Below, piece after piece: positions 21,401 through 34,350 of a stretch of 64,000 nt of DNA. Position 1 is the first letter of the stretch, and the number at the start of each line of letters is the position of its first letter. Made by a program: the position numbers and the translations under genes. This DNA comes from Paragonimus westermani. Lineage: Eukaryota; Platyhelminthes; Trematoda; Plagiorchiida; Troglotrematidae. Location of the stretch: positions 62,001-126,000 of the forward strand of contig QNGE01001682.1 of assembly GCA_008508345.1 (NCBI GenBank). Direction: 5' to 3'. The notes below the pieces were generated by a model, which searched no databases, was not told where the DNA came from, and saw nothing but the letters and a program-made list of their open reading frames with translations.

Positions 21401-23086
21401 CACTCTGTTCGCCTTCTTTACGTTGTTTGTTTTCTGATCCGATCGTCCCAGGTCTATCGAGTTAATGCGGCGAGCACCGAAATATTCAGATATTCGCGCA
21501 TACTCACGAGTAGTGTTCGCTTAATGCATCTTGGGCTGCCAGCCAGTCCAGTTGTGCGCTGGTTCTGCTATGATAATGAATCAACTGTGTGCTGCTGAAT
21601 TGTAACTTTTAATTTCATAGCTCACCTTGATAAGGTCACTCAAGCTTCGTAATGAATGTGATTCATTGGCTAGTAAGCGCCCTACATGAAGAAACAAAAT
21701 CACATGGACTGGGTGAGTTGGCGACATCTAGAAAATGTGGTAAGCGTCAAGACCACTGAATGGTGCGATGGCTTGGTTAGAACGTGAATACATTTGACAG
21801 TGTGTAACACGGTTGGTCTTATTCTCGCTCATGCGTGAACACCTCACTGCTGCACACCTTGCTTGATAAACTCGTGAGTGAAGATAGGTTAGGACTGAGT
21901 TGATCGTTCGATAGATTTCAGCGTAATTATTTCAATACAACAAGTGATTTTAATAAGGAATAATGGAGAATACCAAACTCGTTTATAACGTCAAATGCTC
22001 TCTGAACCTCTGAATAGTTTTCAATATAACAGCTTAAATCTGTACAGTAATGTTATTATTAGTGAACGTCTTTTTTCCACCTCTTCAAGACTGCTGGATA
22101 TCTTCCCTTCACGGATGCCCGTGCGTTCGAGTACGCGTTTGGTGTAAAATCTTCCAATTAGGTCAGCAGATTGTTTAAGAAAACGTCAATCACCCGATTA
22201 AGCTGATCACTCTGGTTGTACAACCTGGTTGCTTTCTCTGAGAATATATGGCCACCATTTTGCCTGTTTGCTTTTAGTTATTTAAACATGCCAGTCGGTT
22301 TTATAGTATCCACGGCTTCACCACAAGAGAGCCTGTAACGTTCGACTCTCTCAATCATACGTGTGTCCTACAGACGTGTTATTCAAACCATTTGAAAGAT
22401 TTGGAGATCTACTACCTTTGAAGATTCACGGGTCATCGGCTGTCAGTGGGGTCAGTTTATATAGATCCTGAAAACGGTTGCCTTTAGAATGTGCGTCGTG
22501 TGAAATGCCTAACTATGCTGATCTCTTTCTTTCTCCGTTGTTTGCACAACTTATAACCCTTTTTCTGTATAAATAGCTGGGACATGATATGAACCACTAT
22601 TTTCAATGTCTACACAGATTCAGCTACTGTTTCAAACAGATTGCTGTATACTCGTTAAAATTCAAACTGATTCAGTTATTTGCTTTACTCACCTCTAGAT
22701 TTGGACAGCAAAAATGTGGAAGTCATAGTGGTTTCATTGAGTTGTCTCCAGATGTTACTTTGAGACCATTTATGTCCGTCTGTTATAGCGATATTCCTGT
22801 ATCCAAGCAGCCGACCACTTTTCTGGATACATCTGTTCACCTCATTTCTTTTTGTTCATTCATCAACTTCTTTCACTTCCACGGCTTTTATCAGCTTGAG
22901 TCGCACTATCCTGCATACTGGGGCAAAGCTTATCTGAGTTGCACATATTTTCTGTTTAATCTCTGTGTGGGATAGGTCACTTTGTCTTAGGCTGTGACTA
23001 CGTGAATTGTGGTTCTTCCTCTGCTTGCTGCCTGTCCGTTGCCTCATTCTATCTTCACTTTCTTCCTCACTATGTATCGTATACAG

Positions 23087-23260
23087 CCACAATTGGATGC
23101 CCCCATCTCGGCCTTGGCGCAGCAGGTGGTCTCATTGGATAGATTACGCGCGCAAACACGTGATGTCTATGCGAAGTTGGACAGCATCCCAGGTCTGCGT
23201 CTTCATCTACAGCAACAGCTCAGCGTGTTCAGTGAACACTTGGCGACGGCCGTTAAAATA
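23087..23260 (+). CDS. Prominin exon: helical part of third extracellular loop
   Basis: 58 codons, phase 0 at both ends. Acceptor TCGTATACAG at 23086 and donor ATA|GTAAGC at 23261. The encoded segment is amphipathic and rich in L, Q and A (APISALAQQVVSLDRLRAQT, then LRLHLQQQLSVFSEHLATAV). It resembles the coiled helical stretch before the last glycosylated part of the prominin ectodomain, which in vertebrate members carries similar LxxLxxSV repeats. Confidence 0.8.
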
Positions 23261-24773
23261 GTAAGCTACCGAAAACTGTGACTTGTGGACTGTGCTACGT
23301 CGGAAGTTGCTAAGTATATAACTGACGAAAGTCTGCTCAGTGCCCTGAAAAGTTGTTTACTGGCGTCTGTGTGTACAGTGATGTTTCCTACATTTTGGCT
23401 CCCCACTAACAATCCCTTCTGTCATTCTTTGTCTGTCCTTTGGAAGCAAGTGGGTCGGTTAGGAATGTGTTTACTTTCGGCTAATTCTCCCCGTGCCAGT
23501 GGTAACTGGGTACTCCTTTTACCGTGCCTCTGATATAGAAACAGGTGCATTTTTCTTCGGATCGTGTACTCTAATGCTTTGCAAAATTATTTGGACTAGT
23601 TCGATGATGGTTTGAAACTTCATAACGCGCGCTCGACACATCCCTATTTCTGTCGTATAAACTCGTTAGCGATGACCAACCTGGAACGCGAAAACAACCG
23701 ATACAACAGAGACACCTAACGCGTACTCAACGACGTATCCTGCAGCCATTCTTGTTGGCGTTACTTTGATACCAACAATGATCACGAAAGTGTCCACTCA
23801 CATCGGACGCGGCTCTAAGTAGTAAATATGGCATGAGCCAAATTAAGTTGGAGTTCAAACTGGACTGTGAATGCGCTTATTTGCGAGTGTGCTCATGACC
23901 AACACCCAGTGGAGCTGTAAATCACAGCTCACTTGTTTCTCGATTATTCAGGTCCTATCTAGGCTTTCCTACCACGGAATTGACGGTTAGAAAGTAATAG
24001 TTTACCTTCTGACTGGTTGCTTCTCGTCGTCTCTATCTGTTTGGGGAAACAAACAGCAAATACACGACTTCATATCAGGGTTGGTGTACCCACACGGCAA
24101 TCTGTTACCTATAGGTTGGGTGTCATCGGAATTATCTTGAGGTGGCTGTTGCATGGTAAGCGATCGGGTTGTTTTTCTGGATGAGATCTTTCACCACTAG
24201 TTCCTTTTCACTCTGTTATTCTATTCCCAGATCTTCTACACTTAACTGTCAAGCGCATTTACTGTCCGAATAGTCTTTTCTTGGTTTCCGTTCTGTCGAC
24301 GTATACATAAGGATATAGACGATCATGTTAACGATGGATATATCCACACGCTTTATTAGAAAAAGAATCATTGGTTTTTATGGCGGCTGTCATCCCCGCG
24401 TGTTTTGATTAACTCTTCTAATTAATTTATGAAAAAACGAGCCCAACCGCAAAACAGAGTAGCCATAGGCCAAAGTCGGAAGTGAGCTTAACCCAAACCA
24501 CTGATTTTGTGCACCTCACAGTAAGTTGGTGAGTTTATGAATGAACCAGACACATTATCCATCGCCATGAACGGTGGGCATAGGATCAATGGTAAATGAT
24601 TGTGGCGTGCTTCGGTGTGTACTCAGTTGCTTGTGGGATACGGTTTTCTCTTCCGAATGTATGCAACTCAATTCTGAACGATTTGGCCTTAAAGCTGAGT
24701 GTTGTTATTCTTCGTGTGCTCTTTTTTAATTCTTATCAATCCATGTGAAAATCGTTCTTTCGTTTATCCACAG

Positions 24774-24929
24774 ACAATGGATGTTGGATTGAAAAAACTG
24801 CGACCGCTGCTGGAACGTGAGCTCCAGTTAGCAGTGATCGCGACTTGGCGAGACATTCCATGCTATTCGTTGCACGTGGCCGCAAAGCGCAGTGTTGACG
24901 CCGTCTGTGTTACTACTTTAATGCCTCTG
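24774..24929 (+). CDS. Prominin exon: Cys pair before TM5
   Basis: 52 codons, phase 0 at both ends. Acceptor TTTATCCACAG at 24773 and donor CTG|GTGAGC at 24930. It encodes LKKLRPLLERELQLAVIATW, then two cysteines in DIPCYSLHVAAKRSVDAVCV, and ends in TTLMPL. Two cysteines about 18 residues apart just before TM5, with the sequence running straight into N-x-FW, is the arrangement at this place in other prominins. With the exons upstream it brings the loop to about 290 residues with five cysteines, a normal length for the family, so no coding exon seems to be missing between TM4 and TM5. Confidence 0.88.
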
Positions 24930-26083
24930 GTGAGCTAATGTCCAAATATGTGTGCTAAGAAAAACAGTTGTCACGACTACGATTATTGTTTGTAATCACA
25001 CTTTGGTTGTCACCTCGATTTACCGATTTGTTTTACTTTTCCATCGGTCATCCGTTACAAATGTCTCATGACACAGTAACTTGATATATGACCAGAAGTA
25101 GTTGTTTCACTTTTTTTGTCGATAAGCTTTGTCACTGAATTTCAAAATGTTCCCCGTCACTTCTGGAGTTTTCTCCAAATTGCCACTTCAATTGATCTTT
25201 TTTCGTTTTTTGCTGATATATCTTCCTTGTGTGCAGATCTAGCTATTGTCCCCAGGGCCTCTGCTTGTTGACAGAAACACTTTACAGCCTAACAGTGCAC
25301 GGAATTTAATTTTTACCTATGGTTGACTGGTGCTTTTTGGTTCCACTGCACTTGCCGTTACTATAATTTTGGTATACAAATCTGAGGACAGAGTGAATAT
25401 CAGTTTAAGACCACGAAACGAGCGCACTGCGCCGCGGCCGTTAGATTCGTCACAATTATATTCATTGGTGTCTCCATCTCCCTCAGGACGTATACATAGC
25501 AACCGCTGTAATGGAGGGTTAGTTGGTGTGCGCAACTCGTTTCTTACCCTCGCCTTTCGAAAATTCCTGGAATTCGTCGAATAAATTGCATTTATCCGAA
25601 TTCAGATGACGTTTGTTCCGTCCAGCTGACTTCTTTTGTTTCTGCTGCTGCTTTTTTGCCAGAGAGACGAGCGTCAGGCCACAGACTTCGTTCCAAAAAT
25701 GACTGCATCGAAGGATAGTTCGCACATTTTGACTAGGTTTCAAATAGGACAGCACTAACTAGCGCCGTATACGCTCTCCAGTGATTCATTCTCACCATGG
25801 CCTTTTCTCAAGTCTCGCAACTTTGCGCATGCAATGTTTTTTTTTTAAATCTGCATAACGGTAAACCACTCTTGAGCATGCTGCCATCTTTTGGTTTTCA
25901 AAGCTGACTTGTCTTTTCACAGCTTCTTTCATCTGTCTTCATTCATCCTAGGGTACACGTCGAATGTGTCAGTCTTAAAACTATTGCTAGTTAAAAAGGC
26001 CGATCATGGGATCACTTGTTCTGTATTCAGTTTGCCCGTCGAATTTGCCTCGTCTGTCATTTATTCCACATCATCTCTTCTAG

Positions 26084-26205
26084 AACGCATTCTGGGCCGG
26101 TCTTGGTCTTGCCCTGTGGCTGTTCATTCCGCTCATTGTCTTTGCCGTCAAACTGGCGAGCCTATATCGGAAAACTGAGAAATACAGCTCGGACTACGAA
26201 GAACC
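26084..26205 (+). CDS. Prominin exon: TM5 and juxtamembrane tail
   Basis: Acceptor CATCTCTTCTAG at 26083. The exon encodes NAFWAGLGLALWLFIPLIVF and then AVKLASLYRKTEKYSSDYEE. FWxGLG at the start of TM5, and FAVKLAxxYR where it meets the cytoplasm followed by acidic and tyrosine residues, are diagnostic of prominins. The 3' end is ambiguous. A consensus donor CC|GTAAGT at 26206 would splice on with two bases left over. If it is not used, the same bases read CCG TAA, so the protein would stop at 26209 after ...DYEEP. Splicing to the possible acceptor at 26403 (ACCATAG) would add only two residues before a stop. Confidence 0.9.
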
Positions 26206-26409
26206 GTAAGTTGTTGCTTTCTTTGATGCTGGCCTCGATCTTTCATGTCGGGATTATGGTCTTCTGTGCCTGTGATTGGACTGCTTCAGTTTGCGTTTCC
26301 CTACCGTATCCCGTTCGGGTGGTTAGGTAAGTGTATACGACTCCAGCTCATCTCACTCACTACGACACACGCGCTGTCTGTTGATTGTCATCTGCACCAT
26401 AGGATGGAT

Positions 26410-28430
26410 TGACCACCATGTTCGTCATCCTCATCACCATCATAATCATAGATCGCAATGTATCAATAATTCTCACTGGTGCTTGGCTCCACACAACCAG
26501 GAATAGAAAAGAAACGGAGGAGAAAGGGATCTAACCAAAAAATTGCTACGCCTATATTCCTTGTGGATTTTAAACAGAAAAGATTGACCAAAATGAACCA
26601 CCTCATTACCAGTGTGCTCGGTGCCAACAGGGCATCTGTGTGGCTGACACCGACGAAAAACCAAAATGAACAGTGACAGCATTTTGAGTAGCATCATCGC
26701 CTCACTGGAACAATGAGTGTCAAACAGTAATTATTCGGAGATGTGCTGTCGCCGTATTCCTGGTAGGTCCTTGTGATACTCAGAATTAGGGACTTCGAAT
26801 AGCCCTAGGAATCGTACGTGAATTGAAACCTCCCACGCAAGTAATAAGGAGAAGACCTGGTACTGGTAGCAGTAAGCAATTGTTATTCATGAATTGAGAT
26901 GCCGAATTTATGGATGCACAGTAGTATCAAAGGAATCACAGCCTGTCATTGGATGATCTCATTAGCACACGCAACATCATAAACTGTATGTTAATTGGTG
27001 GAATACGGAACAGATGAATAGGCGAATAACGGAAGGCACAACTCTGAGACAGATCGTACAATCCTGATGTTGTATCTCTAACGCGATATTCGGGTTGGCC
27101 GTTTTTCAGATCTTCTGTTGTGTCGGGGTTTGAATAATCGGTGAATCGAGATTTCCACCGCAATCCTCCTGTTAACAGAATGCGAAATAAGAAATCAGAC
27201 AGCAATTAAGATAGAATACCATCAATGTCATAGAGAGCAATGCATCAGTGCATCTCACTGGTGCTTGGCTGCCACACAACCACAAATAGAAAAGAAACCA
27301 TATGTGGAAGGGGAGGAAGGGATCTAACAAAACAATTGCTACGTCTATATTCAAACATTCAACATCAAGGTGTTCACACCTTGCAAACAGACGACCGAGC
27401 TGTAAGTGAAAGTAGAACGTCATCTGTAAGACAGATTCCTTACGGCCTTCACTACGCCACGTCATTAAATGCACTCACTTCACAGATAACTCGGTCAAAC
27501 AACGAAAACATTCGGGCCACTGAGCTCAACTAACAGGCGTCTCTAACAGCCGACTTTGTGATTCGTGAGGGCCCCAGCCCGCGAGATGAACCTAACCTAC
27601 AGTGGCACGTTGTGTGTCGCGAAAGTCAACTACTTAGACTATGACAGAGTGAAACAAAATTGACAGTGCACAGTCTTGACTTAAGCTGCTCCTCGTGCTG
27701 AAACTGACATGGCAGTTCACCATAAACCCTAATCTGAGCTGAAGTAGCGGAGTGAAGTGCCGACAGTGTGTTCACACACTTGGTCACCACATCTCTGCAT
27801 TTAAGCGACTCTAGAAGTGTGGGTCGATCTACCGGCTCAGTGTTACTATGATCATCTCTGTCTGTTGTGGGAACTGTAGAGTAATTATCGGAAAAGGATG
27901 TCGGATGGTCCTGAGAGCTAACCTTGATAGGACAGTAGCGCAGGAATCGGCAGTAGCATGTTTTCGCCCATTCACCCTGCTACTTAGGACAACCCGGTTT
28001 ATATCGGGAGACGGCCGACGCAGTATGGAATCAATGGTGTTGTGATTAACTGGGATTCTATGTGGGTTGAGGTACTGCCAGGATGCCCAGACCTAGACAG
28101 TATGCCGATTTGGGTTCTCCACCAAAGCCTTTTGCTCAAAAGCGTGCATCGCAAGGCAGCGGGTGGATGGCAGTTTACAAAAGCTGGTACATTTTGCGGG
28201 AAAATATGCCAACCTTCTTTTAGTCCCCAATCTGTAGGACTAGGAGACTGTCGTTTGTCAGACCTCTACCCATTGGCCCGTCTGGTGAGACTGACCGTCA
28301 GTTCGATCGTCACCGTTCAGTTTGACCTAGTGCGTAAGTCGTCACACGGCATAAAGGTCGAATTTGGTTATGATGGTATGCTCGTGGATAACGCAAATTG
28401 TCTGATTCCTGCATGCTTTTATTGACGTGT
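26410..28430 (-). mobile_element. LINE-derived block, inverted copy of 51.8-54.75 kb
   Basis: Reading on the - strand: LINE 5' region (about 28420-27845), a short RT remnant, LINE 3' tail (about 27540-27226), a 650-base extra segment (about 27225-26570) and a second partial tail (about 26566-26410) ending in GAT-type triplets. The tail and extra segment are nearly identical to 53.5-54.75 kb on the + strand: an 89-codon frame is identical and a 97-codon frame differs at three residues. The 5' region is more diverged. Relative to the other copy it lacks about 1.1 kb, the break lying near 27836 between CCGGTA and GATCGACCC on the - strand. No intact coding frame remains. It lies about 200 bases past the last firm prominin exon. 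Confidence 0.8.
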
Positions 28431-29815
28431 ATTCGCTCCGCTCCCTGTACCAGTTGTAGATAGAAAGGTGTCATTGTCTTGTCTTGCTAACACTGAATTC
28501 AGATGTGTATTTCGGCGCTGTCACTTCGTGCATTGCGTGTGGCCTCAATGAATGGGTAATTAGTTCAGCAAAAGTTATTTTCTTGCAGCCAGATCATGAC
28601 GCACTGGAATGTGTCTGTGCATGGCAATCGAAGCAGTGTGTGGCTGCATAAAACTACCGATGAGAATACTGATGCCCGTTCCAGTCTGGTACACAACGGT
28701 TTATCGACATTAGCTATTTGAGCACGCAAAATGGCTGTAAGCTGTTATGTTGCCCGCGTAAAATTCGCAATTAGATAATATCAGGAACAGTTTTGCTGTT
28801 GTACTTCGAGATATTTGAGACACTAGACTTTTCTCCCCTCCATCATAGCAGTGCGGGGACATGGCTTTTTCGGGTTTTCAGTTAATATTATAAGCCGTTT
28901 ATGGTTCACTCATGTTGGGTCGTGTTTGTGTGATCGTGCTGATTCCAAACGACAATCGTGGTTAACATGGTCGTCTCATTGTCACAAAATGAGTGCACCT
29001 CTCTACATGCGCTTAGGGCTCTGTGGTGCGTAGCTTTTGATAAGACGAAACCCCTAACTCGATGGTTTCCGATAAGATGCATCAGCTGAACTGTCCATTT
29101 GAACGCGATTCGTACAGTCCATCATGATTAGTATTTAGGCGGGACGGTGGTTTCTGTTGTGCAAGTTTGCACATTGTCTGTGTATACCTAGTTCTTAAAG
29201 TGCCAACCATTCTTTACTGTGCGTTCCATTAAGTTTGTTGCTGTTTAACATTTTACGGACAGCTTAAATAGTGTCAGGTAACTTCTTTGTCCTGTGGATG
29301 CGCTGGTGTGGGATTTGAAACTTCAAGTGCTTCTGCTAAACTTATTACTTTTACTTGACTAGTTCACGTACTTAGAAAATTGTCTCAGCTTCGGTGGCAG
29401 TATGCGATGTCACTGTTCGCCAGCTTTAGCTCACTCCTGGTGACGGAGAGGTATCTCTAACGCTTTTGGGTTACGCATGGGGACAGTGAGAAGTGTTATT
29501 GTGCGTTTGCGAAATGTGATCGCTCAGTGTATAAGACGTTAACCGTCTTCAGATGTTCGACTGTTGCTATTCATTTATGTTCAGCCGCATTCCATCGTGT
29601 GACTTTAAAGGTGATGTACTCATGAGATTACTTGGCGTGTTTTTAGTAGAGGTTCAAGCAAGTGCGTTCGCCTATCCTTTGACAGCAGATAAACTAAGAT
29701 AGTTGGGTTATGTATCAAGGATGCTTTTAATGGTCCGCCCTGGTAGGCGTTCTTTGTCAGTGCCGACTAGTCCAGCGCGTCAGGTAAACAAATTATGGCA
29801 AAGAAGATAGTTGTA
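28431..29815. other. No recognisable feature
   Basis: Stop-rich sequence with no open frame above about 60 codons, no splice-bounded exon candidate and no repeat that I recognise. Confidence 0.4.
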
Positions 29816-29819
29816 CACG

Positions 29820-30115
29820 TATGAAACCAACAGCAGCAGCATCGTTATCACCATGGAAAACAACATATCGGTGGTTCTCACTGATGCTTAACCATCACAT
29901 AACCATGGGGAAAAAAGCAAACTCTATACACGGAGAGAGAAAAAAGAACGGGGTGGGAGCAGGGAACTTAACTACGAAAAACAGTTGAGTCTATATTCAG
30001 ATATTCAACATCAAGGTGCTTACACGTTATAGACAAAAAATCGAGCAATAAATGAAAGTAATGCGTTATCAACAAGACAACTGCTTTAGTAACAAACAGC
30101 GGAGTATGTAGGTTA
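29820..30115 (-). mobile_element. LINE 3' tail fragment
   Basis: On the - strand this matches the LINE tail at 7800-8000 and 53.8-54.1 kb, including the stretches TGTAAGCACCTTGATGTTGA (shifted by a few substitutions) and AACCACCGATAT, and it ends in a GCTGCTGCTG run. Only the tail is present, as expected from severe 5' truncation on insertion. Confidence 0.65.
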
Positions 30116-33100
30116 ATGTGCTTGTTTTATTAACTCTTTCCTCCCAGACTAATCCGTAAATTGCAAGTTCAATAACTTTTTCAATGAATATACAGCTTCA
30201 GCATCAATAATGTTCACTTAGTTTGAAAAGTATCGTCTTCTGCAGCCCGTATGACCAAGTGTTTGCGTGTCGTGCCCATATTTTTTGTCGGGCCACCAGT
30301 CGAATGTTTTCAAACTGGTTACATGAGCCCATGTTCATCTGCACTTTTCTGTCAAGTCTCATCAAAAAACCGCACGTTTATTCACGTGGGATCACTCTGT
30401 TTTCAGAAATTATGGGTCATGCTTTGCGCGGCGCAGATGATGTCAGATGCCGCTTTTGATTTATTGCACCTGGTCTTGTTGGTCTATTAGCAACCTTGGC
30501 CGAGTTAGCCGTTTGTATCCATACATCTCTGTTGTATCCCCGTGATGAATTTTGCTAGTTGAAATACTCTGTCCCTTAATGTTCCCTTGAAAGAGACTCA
30601 GTCTACGTGGACTTCTTTATACTTCCACCTATGAAACCCGACTGCGTCGTCCATCCGCACATTACTATTGAAAAAACATCTTTTGAAATGCCTTCTATCA
30701 ATCTGCTTGTTGGTGTCCCATAAGAGATTGTCATAGTTAATCCATATTTAATTCTCATTGGCTTACACCAAAGTACGGCTTTTAATTACATACTTGGCGG
30801 TATATAGTGTAGAAATTTTGAAATATAAGAGACTGAACGCAGTAGTACGATTTGCTCCTATTCTGGCCACTATTACCTAGCTACGCTTACTACGGACGTA
30901 AAAGGTGATAACATCTTTTAACAATATCCGGAAAATAGTCGGTTAGTTCAATCCCACATCTCACTTACTGGTACACACAGAAATCGGTTAGTTACAATCT
31001 GCCATTTCTGTTCTCGCTGCCACTAGTGCTACCGCTACCACTACTGTTTCAGCTATCCATGTGAGCATTGGGCAACTAAGCCGAGACCGGTGCGTGAGCA
31101 AGATTAGGATTAGGCAGTATCCTATCAATTCTAGTGTGTTGTCACTGAATTTACGTTTTTAGTCCTTATAACACTAGATTGCGGTCGTATGGTGTGTGGT
31201 ATTGGCCACACGCGTACACAAACGTATCCCTCTCAACTGAACACATCAGACGGCCCCTACTGGGGCTGGTCGATTCTGCCTGTCGAAGCAGCCATTTCAA
31301 TGATAGTGCCATATCAACGAAGGTGTACTCTTCGACATTCACCGTCTACTGTCGAAACGCGTATTTGCGTCTCCGTACATCGATTTGACTTGCGGTTGAC
31401 GCTATCGCAGTGGACACACAAACGGAGCCATGGCTATCACAGACTGATTGAGTAATCCTTTTTATGTTCGGTCACCATCGATCAACACACTGAGACCACA
31501 GACTATCTGTATGATTTCAAAGGATGTTTCAAAGCAGGTCGCCAAAATCTTATAACATTTATTACACACCATAATATGATTGATTCAACCCGACATACCG
31601 TTGGTGTTAAAGGTTTTTCTCTGAACAACACAGTTATCGGAACGGCCGTCTGTACGGACCAAACTGAGTGACAGGAGTGGTGGCTTCCTGTTCGGTTGTA
31701 GATGTGTAGTGCTACTTTTCGTGATCAATGCAGCAAGTCGCGCTCGAAACAGATACGGTCTTATTGACGAAACTTAGACCAAGGTCATCTCGATAACTGA
31801 AACTCGAAACCGCGGTCGCATAATTACAAATTGTGTGTTGAACCACAAATGTATTTCCGTGTTTTTCTTCCTATATGCAAGCTGATTCCCATCTCTCCAT
31901 TCCGTGTATGTGATCGGTCTCTTCCACACATTCTTATTTTCGTTCCAGCGACTACATTTCCTACCAGGGTTTCTATATGCGCCCGTCTAGTGACTACCAA
32001 GTGGCTCCTCAGTAAGTTTTCCTGTGTGGTTTCACCATTTTTCATTTGTATACATTGAATTAACTCACAGTCAAATCGTCCACTCCAACTTCCACGATTT
32101 CTGCACGCTCTTTCCTGTTTTGTCGTCGGAAAACTGTTGAATTATCTTTAGCTTGTTACGTGTATGTCATTTATTGGGCTGCCCGTAATCACAACTTTAT
32201 GCATGTTTTGCCTATCAAGATGTTGTAGCTTAATCAGTTTGTATCCATCACTCTTCCGCTTGCATCTGTTCATGACATTTATAGCCCTCTTCTGATTCCG
32301 CATCTCTGGATACAATTCAGCCATGTCAATTCCCGGGCGTCTTTTGTGTGCTTATAGAAGTTAATCAGTTGCCACGGGCGTGTCGGTGCTTGTCATTTTC
32401 CGCGCCATAACCCAGATTATCTAGGATCAACCCATTGTCATGCATAGCAGTCATTCTATTTCTGTTCCCCTCTTTGATCGAATACTCCATTTTTCCTTCT
32501 AAACACTTAAATGTTAGTCAATTTTGCTTGGTGCGTACTGTGTGGATATAATACTATGCTGTTCACGATTGGATGCTTGCAGTAATTCACTCACAGTTAT
32601 GTTGCTTTACCATTAAAGCTGTGACAACGTATGAGTGATACCGCCAGTTTGGGCCTCTTCCGTATCTGCGTGTACCTAACTGCCTACGTCATCGTAACAT
32701 GGAAAGAAGGATTCGGCAACAGACTTGCGTGTGCTATTTATACATGCGGGTTCATTTTTCAGAACTCAGCGATTTGGGTTACAGTGATGCCCAATTTCTT
32801 CCCGGGTCTTAGATGCGAAAGTTTTTGTGTAGGTTATTTCAACGTGTACTTTTTCTAATGCCTTTTTCGATCTGTTACCACTGGCGACTTTATCAGGAAG
32901 TGGTCTGTTCTCTCATTACAAACAACTTCCGTCTGCCTCTTCACTTACCTAGTTCGTTAGTGAAGGCATCAACATTGCGTGACCAGTTATCAGACTACAT
33001 CGAACGTGAGCTCAGGAGCAGACAAAACAGTGTTACACCCACAGTACGGTTCACATCGTTATCACCGATACTTGGCAACTAGCGAGGTGAACGCTAAATG

Positions 33101-33400
33101 GGTTTGAATCCATAGCCTTGAAATTATGATTGTGCCATCTTCTCAGGTTCGAACTTGAAAAACCGACCCAGCACTTTCCTTCCCAATTATTTATTAATGT
33201 ATATGTTATCCACCCTGTTTTTGATAGATTTTGCTGTTTCACTGGATAGGTGTCTGCATCACTCAAATTGGACTATTGCTTGTGCTGATTTTGAACCTCC
33301 TGGCCGTTCTGAAGAATTCTGTTAAGTATAAAAGTCCAATTCTATGGCCACAACTCATCTTTAGCCTGTTGGGCACCAATTTGTAATTCGCTTCTCGGAA
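30116..33400. other. No recognisable gene
   Basis: Short open frames only (up to 89 codons) and no family motif. A B-box-like GGGTTTGAATCC occurs near 33098 but no A box or tRNA fold was found with it. This could be intergenic DNA or intron of a gene extending beyond the firm prominin exons. Confidence 0.35.
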
Positions 33401-33479
33401 ACGATTTGACGATCGGAACTATTGATTCTGTCTGTGGATATATATTCACTTTTATAATTTGTCCACTAGTAACGCGGCA

Positions 33480-34350
33480 TCGTGATCCAATGTTGCTTTG
33501 CTACTTGAGATCGTTGGTTTATTGCTACACTCAACGTTTTCACGGAAGACTGCACGAAACAACCGTAGAAACAAATGGAACAGCTTTGTTACACCCGAAA
33601 AAGGCTTCCTTAAATTTGACACCACAGTACTCAGAAAGGCATGGGATGGTGCTCAACGAGCTGTCAGACAAAGCACGAATGAATATAGGCTCGAGCTTTC
33701 CTGCTTCATTCACATGGCCTCTGTCTGTTTTAACACCCATTAGTATGGACGACACCAGTAAGGCTCTTGGACGCATCAGATTCGGACCATACAAGTCGAC
33801 TGATAGCCATCACTGTTCGAAGGGACAAGTTAGCCGTTGTGTCCAACGCTGTTGAAAATTGTACCCCAAAGGAAACTGCATTACAGGCTCTCAGGCATCT
33901 TCTGATCATTGAAGCTCCAGATAGTCTACTCATCCCCACGGAGCTTTTCCGAGCTCTCGATTGGCTTACCGATGACTGGCTGTAGGGGGTTTCCGCATAC
34001 TACCTGAAACAACTGGGGTTTGTAGAAATCCTGTTCTTCACCAGTTTCTCTATCAGTGCTGTGTAGACAGGGCAATCCTTTAGGACGTGAGTGGCGTTAT
34101 CGTAGTTACATTTTGTAAGCACACGAGTAATCTCGGTGATTGCAGCATTCTGGACTCGTTACTGCGTGTTGTCGGTAAAGTCTGTCACTGTGGCTTTCAA
34201 GAAGCTCTTCATGTTGGCCGAACAGGACCAGCGCATCGGCTAGCTATCATCAACGATAGCCGGTTTCTGGAACATGATCTCCCGACTACTCAGAAAACGT
34301 TTGTGGTGCAACAGACTTCTATGCCGAGCTTCTAAATGGCAGGAAGGACT
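33480..34350 (+). other. Possible decayed coding sequence of unknown family
   Basis: The reading frame stays open over unusually long overlapping segments: a 149-codon frame at 33406-33855, a 72-codon frame at 33767-33985 and later pieces. Composition is less T-rich than the surroundings. Stretches such as PQYSERHGMVLNELSDKARM and LLIIEAPDSLLIPTELFRAL look protein-like, but I recognise no domain. It could be an old transposon body or a dead exon. Confidence 0.25.

Noticed and set aside
22589..22975. 128-codon + frame just before a prominin exon
   Set aside because: T-rich intron sequence; the good acceptor is at 23086 and this frame ends before it.
27240..27533. 97-codon + frame repeated (with three changes) at 53786-54079 on the - strand
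   Set aside because: It is antisense to the LINE 3' tail in both copies; similarity comes from the repeat and not from coding constraint.
28042..28425. 127-codon + frame with a related - frame at 51816-52151
   Set aside because: It lies antisense in the LINE 5' region in both copies; no domain is recognised and the frame drifts at its end.
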